Source: Mesorhizobium sp. BR1-1-16
GTDB lineage: Bacteria > Pseudomonadota > Alphaproteobacteria > Rhizobiales > Kaistiaceae
Direction of reading: 5' to 3'
DNA: 64,000 nucleotides
NCBI RefSeq assembly: GCF_020165495.1
Contig: NZ_JAIUIE010000005.1
Span: 1-64,000 of the forward strand
In this document: one piece after another, positions 11,014 through 21,365 of the stretch
Layout of the letters: every line of letters begins with the position of its first letter
Numbering within the stretch: position 1 is the stretch's first letter
The notes under the pieces: generated by a model
Database searches by the model: none
What the model was told of the DNA's origin: nothing
Seen by the model: the letters and a program-made list of their open reading frames with translations, nothing else
Program-made: the position numbers and the translations under genes

Positions 11014-11897
11014 TGTCCATCCTGATCGACGCAAACACCAAGCTCATCACCCAGGGCTTCACCGGCAAGAACGGCACGTTCCATTCCGAGCAGGCGCTCG
11101 CTTATGGCACCAAGCTCGTCGGCGGCACGTCGCCCGGCAAGGGCGGCCAGACGCATCTCGGTCTGCCGGTCTTCGACACCGTGGCCGAAGCGCGCGCGGC
11201 GACCGGCGCCGATGCCTCCGTGATCTATGTGCCGCCGCCCGGCGCCGCTGATGCGATCTGCGAGGCGATCGACGCCGAGATCCCGCTGATCGTCTGCATC
11301 ACCGAGGGCATCCCCGTTCTGGATATGGTGCGGGTCAAGCGCTCGCTCTCGGGCTCCAAGTCGCGGCTGATCGGGCCGAACTGCCCGGGCGTCGTGACAG
11401 CAGGCGCTTCGAAGATCGGCATCATGCCGGCCAATATCTTCAAGACCGGCAGCGTCGGCATCGTTTCGCGCTCGGGAACGTTGACCTACGAAGCTGTATT
11501 CCAGACGACGAATGAAGGCCTTGGCCAGACGACCGCTGTCGGAATTGGCGGTGATCCGGTCAAGGGAACCGAATTCATCGACATTTTGGAAATGTTCTTG
11601 GCCGATGATGCCACCACGTCGATCGTCATGATCGGCGAGATCGGCGGTTCGGCGGAGGAAGAGGCGGCCGAGTTCATCAAGGACGAAGCGAAGCGTGGCC
11701 GCAAGAAGCCGATGGTTGGCTTTATCGCGGGCCGCACCGCTCCGCCCGGACGGCGCATGGGCCATGCCGGCGCGATCATCTCCGGCGGCAAGGGTGGCGC
11801 CGAGGACAAGATCGCGGCCATGGAATCGGCCGGTATCAAGGTGTCGCCCTCCCCCGCGCGCCTTGGAAAGACCTTGGTTGAGGTCTTGAAGGGGTGA
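11013..11897 (+). CDS. sucD: succinyl-CoA synthetase alpha subunit
   Basis: CoA-binding and phosphohistidine subunit, 294 residues. The N-terminal Rossmann domain opens with [31 protein letters not shown] lies near residue 120, and the active-site histidine is in [11 protein letters not shown] near residue 250. It pairs with SucC through the overlapping stop and start. Two hairpins and about 110 bp separate it from sucA. Confidence 0.98.
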   Translation: MSILIDANTKLITQGFTGKNGTFHSEQALAYGTKLVGGTSPGKGGQTHLGLPVFDTVAEARAATGADASVIYVPPPGAADAICEAIDAEIPLIVCITEGIPVLDMVRVKRSLSGSKSRLIGPNCPGVVTAGASKIGIMPANIFKTGSVGIVSRSGTLTYEAVFQTTNEGLGQTTAVGIGGDPVKGTEFIDILEMFLADDATTSIVMIGEIGGSAEEEAAEFIKDEAKRGRKKPMVGFIAGRTAPPGRRMGHAGAIISGGKGGAEDKIAAMESAGIKVSPSPARLGKTLVEVLKG

Positions 11898-11945
11898 GGG
11901 CAAAGACCGACATTCCGGGGCAGGAATGACGGGGAAAATGTAACG

Positions 11946-11996
11946 GCGCGGCGTCCTTGCCGCGCGATCAGGGAGAGAGGAGCCAAGGGGCTCCTC
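11946..11996 (+). other. two tandem hairpins between sucD and sucA
   Basis: The first hairpin pairs GCGCGGC (11946-11952) with GCCGCGC (11959-11965) around a 6-nt loop. The second pairs GAGGAGCC (11977-11984) with GGCTCCTC (11989-11996) around AAGG, ending 9 nt before the sucA ATG. Neither is followed by a T-run. They could attenuate or stabilise the message between the two enzyme units; the second hides an AGGAG sequence. Confidence 0.5.
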
Positions 11997-12005
11997 GCTT
12001 GGACC

Positions 12006-14987
12006 ATGTCACGCGAACAAGCCAACGCGGCCTTTCAATCGTCTTCGTTTCTCTATGGCGGCAATGCCGCCTATATCGAAGACCTCTACGGACGCTACGA
12101 GAAGGACCCCGCCTCGGTCGAAGCCGAATGGCGGGATTTCTTTTCTGCGCTGAAGGACGATCCGGCCACGGTAGCGGCCGAGGCGCGCGGCGCGACATGG
12201 GAACGATCCGACTGGCCGGTGCATGCGAATGGCGAACTCGTCTCCGCCATGGACGGCAACTGGGGCCAGATCGAACGTATCGTCACCGACAAGCTGAAGG
12301 CCAAGGCCGAGGGCGCCGCCAGCAAGGCGCCGGCCGGCGCAGCTGCGGCCCAGCCGGTCTCGGAAGCGGCGCTGCAACAGGCCGCGCGCGACTCGGTGCG
12401 TGCGATCATGATGATCCGCGCTTACCGGATGCGCGGACATCTTCACGCCGATCTCGATCCGCTCCATCTCGCCACCGCCGGCGACCATGAGGAACTGCAC
12501 CCGTCGAGCTACGGCTTCACCGAGGCCGATTACGACCGCAAGATCTTCATCGACCACGTGCTCGGGCTCGAATTCGCCACCATCCCGGAGATGCTGGCGA
12601 TCCTGAAGCGCACCTATTGCTCGACGCTCGGCGTCGAGTTCATGCATATCTCCGATCCGGCCGAAAAGGCCTGGATCCAGGCTCGGATTGAGGGGCCGGA
12701 CAAGGCGATCTCCTTCACCAATGAAGGCAAGAAGGCGATCCTCAACAAGCTGATCGAGGCCGAAGGCTTCGAGAAGTTCCTCGACGTCAAGTTCACCGGC
12801 ACCAAGCGCTTCGGCCTTGATGGCGGCGAGGCGCTGGTTCCTGCGCTCGAGCAGATCATCAAGCGCGGCGGCAATCTCGGCGTGCACGAGATCGTGCTGG
12901 GCATGGCGCATCGCGGCCGCCTCAATGTGCTGACGCAGGTGCTGGCCAAGCCGCACCGCGCGCTCTTCCACGAATTCAAGGGCGGCTCCTATGCGCCCGA
13001 CGACGTCGAGGGCTCGGGTGACGTCAAGTATCACCTCGGTGCCTCGTCTGACCGCGAGTTCGACGGCAACAAGGTCCACCTGTCGCTGACGGCCAACCCC
13101 TCGCATCTCGAGATCGTCGATCCGGTGGTGCTCGGCAAGGCGCGCGCCAAGCAGGACCTGCGCAAGGACTATGTGCGCTCCGAGGTTCTGCCGCTGCTGA
13201 TCCACGGCGACGCGGCCTTTGCCGGCCAGGGCGTCGTGGCGGAATGCTTCGGCCTGTCCGGCCTCAAGGGCCATCGCACGGGCGGCTCGGTGCATTTCAT
13301 CGTCAACAACCAGATTGGCTTCACCACCAATCCGCGCTTCTCGCGCTCCTCGCCCTATCCCTCCGACGTCGCCAAGATGATCGAGGCGCCGATCTTCCAT
13401 GTGAATGGCGATGATCCGGAAGCGGTCGTCTACGCCGCCAAGATCGCGATCGAATTCCGGCAGAAGTTCCACAAGCCGGTCGTCATCGACATGTTCTGCT
13501 ATCGCCGGTTCGGTCACAACGAGGGCGACGAGCCGGCGTTCACACAGCCGCTGATGTACCGCACGATCCGTAGCCATCCGGCGATCGTCGACATCTATGC
13601 CGGCAAGCTGGTTGCCGAGGGGCTTGTCTCCGCCGCCGAGGTCGACACGCTGAAGGCCGAGTGGCGCGCCAAGCTCGAGACCGAGTTCGAAGCCGGGCAG
13701 TCCTACAAGCCGAACAAGGCCGATTGGCTCGACGGCGCCTGGGCCGGCCTCAAGGCCGCTCAGCAGGACGACGAGCCGCGCCGCGGCAAGACCGGCCTCG
13801 AAATCGACGAACTGAAGCGCATCGGCGAGCGGCTCACCGCCGTTCCCGCCGATTTCCGCGTACACAAGACCGTCCAGCGCTTCATCGACAATCGCAAGAA
13901 GGCGATCGAGACCGGCGTCGGCATCGACTGGGCGACCGCCGAGGCGCTCGCCTTTGCCTCGCTCGCCGTCGAGGGCCATCACATCCGCCTGTCCGGCCAA
14001 GATGTCGAGCGCGGCACGTTCTCGCAGCGCCATTCTGTGCTCTACGACCAGGAGAGCGAGGAGCGCTTCATCCCGCTCAACAACATCCAGGAAGGCCAGG
14101 GCAATTTCGAGGTCATCAATTCGATGCTCTCGGAAGAGGCCGTGCTCGGCTTCGAATATGGCTACTCGCTGTCGGAGCCCAACACGCTGACGCTCTGGGA
14201 AGCGCAGTTCGGCGATTTCGCCAACGGCGCCCAGGTGGTGTTCGATCAGTTCCTGTCGTCGGGCGAGCGCAAGTGGCTGCGCATGTCGGGCCTCGTCTGC
14301 CTGCTGCCGCATGGCTATGAGGGCCAGGGCCCCGAGCACTCCTCGGCCCGCCTCGAGCGCTGGCTGCAGATGTGCGCCGAGGACAACATGCAGGTGGCGA
14401 ATGTCACCACGCCGTCCAACTACTTCCACATCCTGCGCCGCCAGCTGAAGCGCGACATCCGCAAGCCGCTGATCCTGATGACGCCGAAGTCGCTCCTGCG
14501 CCACAAGCGCGCCGTCTCGCACATCGCGCAGTTCGGGCCGATCTCCTCGTTCCATCGTCTCCTGTGGGACGATGCCGAGTTCCTCAAGGACCAGGTGATC
14601 AAGCTCGCGCCGGACGACAAGATCCGCCGCGTCGTCGTCTGTTCCGGCAAGGTCTATTACGACCTCTATGAGGAGCGCGAGAAGCGCGGCATCGACGACG
14701 TCTATCTGATGCGCGTCGAGCAGCTCTATCCCTTCCCGCTCAAGGCGCTCGTCGGCGAATTCGGCCGCTTCAAGAATGCCGAAGTCGTCTGGTGCCAGGA
14801 AGAGCCGAAGAACATGGGCTCGTGGAGCTTCGTCGAGCCCAATCTCGAATGGGTGCTCGCCCAGGCCGGCGGCGCCGCCAAGCGGGCGCGCTATGTCGGC
14901 CGCCCCGCCTCCGCCGCAACGGCGACGGGCCTGATGTCGAAGCATCTTGCCCAGCTCGCCGCCTTCCTGGATGAAGCCTTCGCCTGA
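12006..14987 (+). CDS. sucA: 2-oxoglutarate dehydrogenase E1 component
   Basis: Thiamine-diphosphate-dependent decarboxylase of the 2-oxoglutarate dehydrogenase complex, 993 residues, a normal length. The N-terminus has the segment that docks on E2 (FLYGGNAAYIEDLYGRYEKD). Other motifs are GMAHRGRLNVL near residue 300, the thiamine-diphosphate region RFGHNEGDEP near residue 505, and the transketolase-like part (SGEDVERGTFSQRH-type block, here SGQDVERGTFSQRH) near residue 665. It is followed by sucB and lpd, so the whole complex is encoded together. Confidence 0.98.
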   Translation: MSREQANAAFQSSSFLYGGNAAYIEDLYGRYEKDPASVEAEWRDFFSALKDDPATVAAEARGATWERSDWPVHANGELVSAMDGNWGQIERIVTDKLKAKAEGAASKAPAGAAAAQPVSEAALQQAARDSVRAIMMIRAYRMRGHLHADLDPLHLATAGDHEELHPSSYGFTEADYDRKIFIDHVLGLEFATIPEMLAILKRTYCSTLGVEFMHISDPAEKAWIQARIEGPDKAISFTNEGKKAILNKLIEAEGFEKFLDVKFTGTKRFGLDGGEALVPALEQIIKRGGNLGVHEIVLGMAHRGRLNVLTQVLAKPHRALFHEFKGGSYAPDDVEGSGDVKYHLGASSDREFDGNKVHLSLTANPSHLEIVDPVVLGKARAKQDLRKDYVRSEVLPLLIHGDAAFAGQGVVAECFGLSGLKGHRTGGSVHFIVNNQIGFTTNPRFSRSSPYPSDVAKMIEAPIFHVNGDDPEAVVYAAKIAIEFRQKFHKPVVIDMFCYRRFGHNEGDEPAFTQPLMYRTIRSHPAIVDIYAGKLVAEGLVSAAEVDTLKAEWRAKLETEFEAGQSYKPNKADWLDGAWAGLKAAQQDDEPRRGKTGLEIDELKRIGERLTAVPADFRVHKTVQRFIDNRKKAIETGVGIDWATAEALAFASLAVEGHHIRLSGQDVERGTFSQRHSVLYDQESEERFIPLNNIQEGQGNFEVINSMLSEEAVLGFEYGYSLSEPNTLTLWEAQFGDFANGAQVVFDQFLSSGERKWLRMSGLVCLLPHGYEGQGPEHSSARLERWLQMCAEDNMQVANVTTPSNYFHILRRQLKRDIRKPLILMTPKSLLRHKRAVSHIAQFGPISSFHRLLWDDAEFLKDQVIKLAPDDKIRRVVVCSGKVYYDLYEEREKRGIDDVYLMRVEQLYPFPLKALVGEFGRFKNAEVVWCQEEPKNMGSWSFVEPNLEWVLAQAGGAAKRARYVGRPASAATATGLMSKHLAQLAAFLDEAFA

Positions 14988-15062
14988 TCGGGCGGCGCTC
15001 TGGCGCCGTCCCTCACATCCACACGATCCGCGTCCCTAGACCAGAACCGCAGAGACCCCGTC

Positions 15063-16316
15063 ATGGCAACCGAAATCCGCGTACCCACCCTCGGCGAATC
15101 CGTGACAGAGGCCACGATCGGACGCTGGTTCAAGAAGATCGGCGAGGCGGTGGCGGTCGACGAGCCGCTCGTCGAGCTCGAAACCGACAAGGTGACGATC
15201 GAGGTCCCCGCGCCGGCCGCAGGCGTGCTCGAGGCCTTCGCTGCCAATGACGGCGATACCGTCGGCGTCGGCGCCCTGCTCGGCACCATTGCCGAAGCCG
15301 GCGCCGCGGCTGCCAAGCCCGCCGCAAAGGCAGAACCGCAGAAGAGCGAAGCGCCGAAGGCCGAGCCGGCCAAGGCAGAACAGGCCAGGCCCGCGCCGGT
15401 TGCAGCGCCTGAAAAGCCCGTCGCCGCCGACGCGAATGGCCCGGCTGTGGCCAAGCTCGCTGCCGAGAACGGCGTCGATGTCGGCGGAGTGCCGGGATCG
15501 GGCAAGGACGGCCGCGTCACCAAGGGCGACCTGATTGCCGCGATCGAGCGGGGCCCCGCCCCGGCGGCGCCCGCCGCGCCGGTCCAGATGCGCGCGCCCT
15601 CGCCGGCTGACGACGCTGCGCGTGAGGAACGCGTGCGGATGACCAAGCTGCGCCAGACGATCGCGCGCCGCCTGAAGGATGCGCAGAACACCGCCGCCAT
15701 GCTGACGACCTTCAACGAGGTCGACATGGGCGCGGTGATGGCGCTCCGCGCACAATACAAGGACGTGTTCGAGAAGAAGCACGGCGCCAAGCTCGGCTTC
15801 ATGGGCTTCTTCGTGAAGGCCGTCATCGCGGCGCTGAAGGACATCCCGGCGGTCAATGCCGAGATCGACGGCACCGACCTCGTCTACAAGAATTTCTACC
15901 ACATCGGCATCGCTGTCGGCACGGACAAGGGCCTCGTGGTCCCGGTGGTGCGCGATGCCGACCAGCTGTCGCTCGCCGGCATCGAGAAGACGATCGCCAG
16001 CTATGGCAAGCGCGCCCGCGACGGCCAGCTCAAGATCGACGAGATGCAGGGCGGCACCTTCACGATCACCAATGGCGGCATCTACGGTTCGCTGATGTCG
16101 ACGCCGATCCTGAACGCGCCGCAGTCCGGCATTCTCGGCATGCACAAGATCCAGGAGCGGCCGATGGTCGTCGGCGGCAAGATCGAGATCCGCCCGATGA
16201 TGTATCTGGCGCTCTCCTATGATCACCGTGTCGTCGACGGCAAGGAGGCTGTCACCTTCCTCGTCCGCGTCAAGGAAAGCCTGGAAGACCCGCAGCGCCT
16301 GATCCTCGATCTCTAA
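15063..16316 (+). CDS. sucB: 2-oxoglutarate dehydrogenase E2, dihydrolipoamide succinyltransferase
   Basis: Core of the 2-oxoglutarate dehydrogenase complex, 417 residues. There is one N-terminal lipoyl domain with the modified lysine in ETDKVTIEV near residue 43. An alanine/proline/lysine-rich linker follows (residues 80-130), then a peripheral-subunit-binding domain ([19 protein letters not shown]) and the acyltransferase domain ending in the catalytic HRVVDG near residue 387. The start is 75 bp after sucA. Confidence 0.98.
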   Translation: MATEIRVPTLGESVTEATIGRWFKKIGEAVAVDEPLVELETDKVTIEVPAPAAGVLEAFAANDGDTVGVGALLGTIAEAGAAAAKPAAKAEPQKSEAPKAEPAKAEQARPAPVAAPEKPVAADANGPAVAKLAAENGVDVGGVPGSGKDGRVTKGDLIAAIERGPAPAAPAAPVQMRAPSPADDAAREERVRMTKLRQTIARRLKDAQNTAAMLTTFNEVDMGAVMALRAQYKDVFEKKHGAKLGFMGFFVKAVIAALKDIPAVNAEIDGTDLVYKNFYHIGIAVGTDKGLVVPVVRDADQLSLAGIEKTIASYGKRARDGQLKIDEMQGGTFTITNGGIYGSLMSTPILNAPQSGILGMHKIQERPMVVGGKIEIRPMMYLALSYDHRVVDGKEAVTFLVRVKESLEDPQRLILDL

Positions 16317-16389
16317 GCGCCGCGTTCCGGGCGCCGCCCCGGCGGCGCTCGCGATGCCCGCCAGCCGCCGAGCCAAGAGTAACAAGCGA

Positions 16390-17793
16390 ATGTCCTACGA
16401 TCTCATCGTCATCGGTTCCGGTCCGGGCGGCTATGTCTGCGCGATCAAGGCGGCCCAGCTCGGGCTGAAGGTCGCCGTGATCGAGAAGCGGGTCACTTAT
16501 GGCGGCACCTGCCTCAATATCGGCTGCATTCCTTCCAAGGCGCTGCTCTATGCCTCGGAACAGTTCGATCATGTCGGGCATCTGGCGCCGCTCGGCGTCA
16601 AGGTCGGCGCGGCGGAGCTCGACCTGCCGGCGATGCTGGCGCACAAGGACGCGACGGTGAAGTCGAATGTCGACGGCGTCGCCTATCTGTTCAAGAAGAA
16701 CAAGATCGACGGCATCATCGGCACCGGCGCGATCCTCGCCCCCGGCAAGGTGCAGGTGACGAAGGACGACGGCTCGGCCGAAACGCTGGAGACCAAGGCG
16801 ATCGTCATCGCCACCGGTTCAGACTCGACGCCGCTGCCAGGCGTCGAGATCGACGAGAAGCGCATCGTCACCTCGACCGGTGCGCTTGAGCTGCAGAGCG
16901 TGCCGAAGAAGCTGATCGTCGTCGGCGCGGGCGTCATCGGGCTCGAACTCGGCTCCGTCTGGCGCCGCCTTGGCGCCGAGGTGACCGTAGTCGAGTTCCT
17001 TGACCGCATCCTCCCCGGCATGGACGGCGACGTCGCCAAGCAGTTCCAGCGCATGCTGCAGAAGCAGGGCCTCGTCTTCAAGCTCGGCGCGAAGGTCACG
17101 GGCGTCGACACCTCCGGCGAAACGCTCAAGGTCAGCGTCGCGCCGGCGAAAGACGGTGCCGGCGAAACCGAGACGCTCGAAGCCGACGTCGTTCTCGTCG
17201 CGATCGGTCGCCGTCCCTATACCGAGGGCCTCGGCCTTGAGGCCGTCGGTGTCGCGCTCGACGAGCGCCGCCGCGTCAAGGTTGATGCGCATTATCAGAC
17301 GACCGTACCGGGCATCTATGCGATCGGCGATGTCATCGCCGGTCCGATGCTGGCGCACAAGGCCGAGGACGAGGGCGTCGCCATCGCCGAGATCCTTGCC
17401 GGTCAAGCGGGTCATGTGAACTACGGCGCCATCCCCTCCGTCGTCTACACCAACCCGGAAATCGCCACGGTCGGACGGACCGAAGAGGAACTGAAGGCGG
17501 CTGGCATCGAATACAAGGTCGGCAAGTTCCCGTTCTCGGCCAATGGCCGCGCGCGGGCGATGCTGGCGACCGAAGGCTTCGTCAAGATCTTGGCAGATGC
17601 CAAGACCGACCGCGTGCTTGGCGGCCATATTGTCGGCGTTGGTGCTGGCGAGATGATCCACGAGATCGTCGTGCTGATGGAGTTCGCCGGCTCGGCCGAG
17701 GACCTCGGCCGCACGACGCATGCCCATCCGACCATGTCGGAGAGCGTCAAGGAAGCCGCGCTCGGCGCCTGGTTCAAGTCGATCCATTTCTGA
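16390..17793 (+). CDS. lpd: dihydrolipoyl dehydrogenase (E3)
   Basis: Reoxidises dihydrolipoamide with NAD. The 467-residue flavoprotein has the FAD motif VIGSGPGGYVCA, the redox disulfide GGTCLNIGCIPSK near residue 40, the NAD motif VVGAGVIGLELG near residue 180, and the catalytic HAHPTMSE near residue 445. There is no attached lipoyl domain, unlike some pyruvate-complex E3 proteins. The ATG at 16390 is used instead of one 12 codons upstream because the family begins MSYDLIVIGSG. A strong hairpin follows. Confidence 0.97.
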   Translation: MSYDLIVIGSGPGGYVCAIKAAQLGLKVAVIEKRVTYGGTCLNIGCIPSKALLYASEQFDHVGHLAPLGVKVGAAELDLPAMLAHKDATVKSNVDGVAYLFKKNKIDGIIGTGAILAPGKVQVTKDDGSAETLETKAIVIATGSDSTPLPGVEIDEKRIVTSTGALELQSVPKKLIVVGAGVIGLELGSVWRRLGAEVTVVEFLDRILPGMDGDVAKQFQRMLQKQGLVFKLGAKVTGVDTSGETLKVSVAPAKDGAGETETLEADVVLVAIGRRPYTEGLGLEAVGVALDERRRVKVDAHYQTTVPGIYAIGDVIAGPMLAHKAEDEGVAIAEILAGQAGHVNYGAIPSVVYTNPEIATVGRTEEELKAAGIEYKVGKFPFSANGRARAMLATEGFVKILADAKTDRVLGGHIVGVGAGEMIHEIVVLMEFAGSAEDLGRTTHAHPTMSESVKEAALGAWFKSIHF

Positions 17794-17799
17794 TCGGGC

Positions 17800-17828
17800 G
17801 GGCGCCCTCGCTCAGGCGAGCGGCGCCC
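17800..17828. terminator. bidirectional terminator hairpin after lpd and the MFS gene
   Basis: GGGCGCC-CTCGC (17800-17811), loop TCAG, GCGAG-C-GGCGCCC (17816-17828): 12 base pairs with one bulge. It sits between convergent lpd and the MFS gene and covers the last codons of the latter. No strong T-run is present on either side. Confidence 0.6.
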
Positions 17829-19146
17829 CCTTCGTCTCGACATCGATCAGCGCGGCGCAGACCGCTCCGATGAGCAACAGCGCCGCGAACATCGCCAGCG
17901 CCACGTTGAAGCTGTAACCGACCACGATCCCGACCAAGGTCGGCGCCAGCAATCCGCCGAGCCGCGCCATCGCGCCCGCGATTCCCATGCCGCTGGCCCG
18001 GAGCGTCGTCGGATAGAGCTCAGGCGTGAAGGCATAAAGCGCGCCCCAGGTGCCAAGCAGCGCGAAGCTCATCAGCAGCATGGCGCCGGCGATCGGGCCC
18101 GGATCACTCAAGACCGCGTAGAGGAAGCAGCCGGCTGCCGACAGCAGCAGGAACGCGATCAAGGTCGGTTTGCGGCCGAAGCGCTCGACGCCCCAGGCCG
18201 CCAGCGCATAGCCGGGCAGCTGCGCGATCGCGAGCAGCACCAGGAAGCCATAGCCGCGCACGAAGCCGTGCCCTTCGCTCACCAGCTTGCCCGGCAGCCA
18301 GGTGAAGACACCGTAATAGGCGACCGAGACCAGCAGCCAGGCGGCGAGGATGAGAGCGCTGCGGCGACCGATCGGCGCAGCGAACAGCGCCGAGAAAGGC
18401 GGCTTGGCGACGGGCTCGACCGTCAGCCGGCCGGGCAGCACACGCCCGCCATTGGCAAGCGCCATGCGATCGAGCACGGCCTTCGCCTCGCTCTCGCGGC
18501 CGCTGCGGGCGAGGTAATAGGGCGATTCGGGAATGAGCAGGCGAAGACCGACGCCGACGAGAGCCGGCAGCGCGGTGATGATGAAGATGAACCGCCAGGG
18601 CTCCGCGAAGCCGGCGCTGGCCGCGTACCAGGCGGCGAGCGCGACGACGAGCGTGCCGAGCGCCCAGAAGCCTTCGAGCGCCACCAGCCAGCGGCCACGG
18701 CGCCGCGTCGGCAGGAACTCGGCCATCATCGCGTAATCGACCGGCAGCGTGCCGCCGACGGCAAGGCCGGTCATGAAGCGGAAGGCGGCCAGCACGATGA
18801 AATTCGGCGCGAAGGCCGAGGCGAGACCGAAGATCGCATCGATCAACACCGTGACGATGAGGAGATTCCGCCGCCCGATTCGGTCCGCGAGCCGGCCGAA
18901 GGCAGCAGCCCCGATCAGCATGCCGACGAAGAACAGCGTGCCGGCCTGAAGCGCCTGCGGAACCGTCATGCCGAAGCTCGCAGCGATCGATGGCGCCGTG
19001 AAGCCAATCGCGAGGACCTGCATCGCGTCCGCGGCCCAGACGAGCCCGAAGATCGCCAGCAGACGGCGCTGGAAGGCGCCGGTGCCGGCGGCGTCCAGCG
19101 CCGCATCGATGGTGATTCCGCCTGGCCGTGTTGTCGCCATTGCCAT
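17812..19146 (-). CDS. MFS transporter, sugar/aromatic-acid symporter type
   Basis: A 444-residue major facilitator with about 12 membrane segments. The loop motif GRLADRIGRRNLL near residue 85 and the second-half equivalent WGVERFGRKPTL near residue 315 are the conserved MFS A-motifs. The long N-terminal half resembles the aromatic acid/NiaP-like group. The start at 19146 has GGAGG nine bases upstream; the extra 38 codons further upstream lack coding character. It converges on lpd. Substrate unknown. Confidence 0.85.
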   Translation of the reverse strand: MAMATTRPGGITIDAALDAAGTGAFQRRLLAIFGLVWAADAMQVLAIGFTAPSIAASFGMTVPQALQAGTLFFVGMLIGAAAFGRLADRIGRRNLLIVTVLIDAIFGLASAFAPNFIVLAAFRFMTGLAVGGTLPVDYAMMAEFLPTRRRGRWLVALEGFWALGTLVVALAAWYAASAGFAEPWRFIFIITALPALVGVGLRLLIPESPYYLARSGRESEAKAVLDRMALANGGRVLPGRLTVEPVAKPPFSALFAAPIGRRSALILAAWLLVSVAYYGVFTWLPGKLVSEGHGFVRGYGFLVLLAIAQLPGYALAAWGVERFGRKPTLIAFLLLSAAGCFLYAVLSDPGPIAGAMLLMSFALLGTWGALYAFTPELYPTTLRASGMGIAGAMARLGGLLAPTLVGIVVGYSFNVALAMFAALLLIGAVCAALIDVETKGAPLA

Positions 19147-19313
19147 CCGCCCCGTCCTCCGCCTGCCATTTCGCCCGCACAACAGCATCAATGCGCGCGG
19201 AGCGAAAGTCGTTACGCCCGATGACGCGCATTCGGGCTTGATCTCGGCTCTCGATGCCACTAACCAGACCAGCCCTTTTCCCGAGAGATCGGTTCCCCGA
19301 CAGGAGCGACGCC

Positions 19314-20564
19314 ATGACAGCGTGCGGCCTCGATTTCGGCACGTCCAATTCGACGCTCGGTCTCGCCTCCGCGACGCCGGCCCTCGTCGCCCTCGAAGGC
19401 GACGACGTCACGCTGCCAAGTGCCATCTTCTATGCCCGCGACGCCGCCCCGCTGGTCGGCCGCGCGGCGATCGCTGCCTATGTCGACGGGCATGACGGGC
19501 GTCTCATGCGCAGCCTCAAGGCCGTGCTCGGCAACCCGCTCATCAACGAGACGACGCAGGTCGGCCGCGCCCGCGTCGGCTTCCGTTCCGTGATCGCCCA
19601 TTTCATCGCCGTGGCGAAGCGCCGGGCCGAGGCGCGAACCGGCTATCAGCTCGAACAGGTGGTGCATGGCCGCCCCGTGCATTTCGTTGATGGCGACGCG
19701 GAGGGCGACCGCAAGGCCGAGGGCGTGCTCGCCGAGATCGCCCGAGAGGTCGGCTTCTCCGAAATCTCGTTCCAGTACGAGCCGATCGCCGCCGCGCTCG
19801 ATTACGAGCGCCAGGTGAATGGCGAGGAAATCGCGCTCATCGCCGATATCGGCGGCGGAACGTCCGACTTCTCGATCGTCCGGCTTGGCCCGGAGCGTCG
19901 CGGCCGCGCCGAGCGCGCCGACGACATCCTCGCCAATGACGGCGTGCGCATCGGCGGCACGGATTTCGACCGCCAGCTCAATCTCGGCACGGTGATGCCG
20001 ATGCTCGGCTATCGGAGCGCCATGAAGCGCGCTGGCCTGCCGGTGCCCTCGGGCTATTTCCACGACCTCGCAACGTGGTCGACGATCAACCGGCTTTATG
20101 AGCGCGGCGTGATGCAGCAACTGAGCGAGGTGCGCCGCGAGGCCCGCCATCCCGAGATGATCGAGCGTCTGATCCGCGTCGTCGACGAGCGCGGCGGCCA
20201 CCGTCTGGCGATCGAAGTCGAGGCGGCGAAGATCGCGCTGTCCGACACGCCGGCCGCCGATATTCCGCTCGACTGGATCGAGCAGGGCCTCGAAGCTCGG
20301 GTGACCCGCGACACGCTGGTCATGGAGACGGCGGCGCTGGCCGCCGCCATCGCTGATCGGATTAAGGGCTGCCTCGCCGCGGCCGGCCTCAAGGCCGAGG
20401 CGATCGACGCGGTGTTCCTGACCGGCGGCTCGACGCGGCTCGCGCATGTCCGCAAGGCCATCCTCGCGGCGGTGCCGGAGGCGCGTCCCGCCGAGGGCGA
20501 CACGTTCGGCTCGGTCGGCATGGGCCTCACCATCGAGGCGGCGAACCGCTACGGCGCCGCCTGA
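19314..20564 (+). CDS. YegD-like Hsp70 family protein
   Basis: An Hsp70-fold ATPase of about 416 residues containing only the actin-like nucleotide-binding domain. It shows phosphate-1 CGLDFGTSNSTLGLA at the start, phosphate-2 ALIADIGGGTSDFSIV near residue 180, and the adenosine motif FLTGGSTRLAHVRKAI near residue 370. There is no substrate-binding domain, as in YegD. The ATG at 19314 follows AGGAGCG. Its 3' end overlaps that of the convergent XRE gene by 16 bp. Its client is unknown. Confidence 0.88.
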   Translation: MTACGLDFGTSNSTLGLASATPALVALEGDDVTLPSAIFYARDAAPLVGRAAIAAYVDGHDGRLMRSLKAVLGNPLINETTQVGRARVGFRSVIAHFIAVAKRRAEARTGYQLEQVVHGRPVHFVDGDAEGDRKAEGVLAEIAREVGFSEISFQYEPIAAALDYERQVNGEEIALIADIGGGTSDFSIVRLGPERRGRAERADDILANDGVRIGGTDFDRQLNLGTVMPMLGYRSAMKRAGLPVPSGYFHDLATWSTINRLYERGVMQQLSEVRREARHPEMIERLIRVVDERGGHRLAIEVEAAKIALSDTPAADIPLDWIEQGLEARVTRDTLVMETAALAAAIADRIKGCLAAAGLKAEAIDAVFLTGGSTRLAHVRKAILAAVPEARPAEGDTFGSVGMGLTIEAANRYGAA

Positions 20565-21355
20565 GCCGCTTCGATCGGTTCCAGAACGACCAGCTTCCAT
20601 TCGGGATGGCGCGCCGGCTGCAGCGTCGTCTGGCGAAAGGCGATCCGCCCATCCGCCGGATGATCGAACAGCCGCAGCCCGCCTTCGCGCTCGACGACGG
20701 CATGCGCTTCCCAGGCCTCAGCGAAAAGCGGGCTGCCCTCGGCAAGCTGCCCGACGAGAGCGCGCATTTCCGGCGCTGCCAGATGGCGGCTGTAATCGGC
20801 GCGGAATTCGGCCGCGACCCGCCGCGCGCGGATGTCCCAATCGGCGATCAGCCGCCGCGCCGCCGGATCGAGAAAGATGAAGCGGAGCAGATTGCGTTCG
20901 CCCGCCCCGTCGAGCCAGCCTGTGAAGAGCCGTGCCGCGGGGCCATTCCAGGCCCGCGCCGTCCACGCGCGATCGATGAGATAGGCCGGCATCGCGAGCG
21001 CCGCGACGATCGGCGCCAATTCCTCCGGCATCGCGTCGTCGTGGGCTTCCGCCTGTTCCGGATCGGCCCGCCCCGCGACGGCGAAGAGATAGGACCGCTC
21101 AGCCGGCGACAGCCGCATCACCCGCGCCAGCCGCACCAGCGCCGATGGCGAGACGGAGAGTTCGCGGCCCTGTTCGATCCAGGCGATCCAGGTCGCGCTG
21201 ACACCGGCGAGCCCCGCCAGTTCCTCGCGCCGGAGGCCCGGCGTGCGGCGACGGCTGCCGGGATCGAGACCAAACATCGCCGGCCGCAGCCGCTCGCGAT
21301 GCGCGCGTACGAATTCGCCGAGCTCGCGCCGCCTTGTATCGTCGCTGGTCATCAT
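20549..21355 (-). CDS. XRE/MmyB-type transcriptional regulator
   Basis: A 268-residue regulator. The N-terminal helix-turn-helix covers residues 10-75 (RRTPGLRREELAGLAGVSAT, then WIEQGRELSVSPSALVRLARVM). A C-terminal MmyB-like ligand-binding region follows (LIADWDIRARRVAAEFRADY near residue 160). Relatives often repress a divergently transcribed enzyme and respond to a small hydrophobic ligand. Here the divergent gene is a methyltransferase, with an inverted repeat between them. Confidence 0.88.
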   Translation of the reverse strand: MMTSDDTRRRELGEFVRAHRERLRPAMFGLDPGSRRRTPGLRREELAGLAGVSATWIAWIEQGRELSVSPSALVRLARVMRLSPAERSYLFAVAGRADPEQAEAHDDAMPEELAPIVAALAMPAYLIDRAWTARAWNGPAARLFTGWLDGAGERNLLRFIFLDPAARRLIADWDIRARRVAAEFRADYSRHLAAPEMRALVGQLAEGSPLFAEAWEAHAVVEREGGLRLFDHPADGRIAFRQTTLQPARHPEWKLVVLEPIEAAQAAP

Positions 21356-21365
21356 GGTGAGCTTT

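Noticed and set aside
12009-14945. 978-codon open frame on the minus strand opposite sucA
   Set aside because: High-GC codon use leaves the antisense frame free of stops; the product is a low-complexity arginine- and glutamate-rich string without family features, while sucA is certain.
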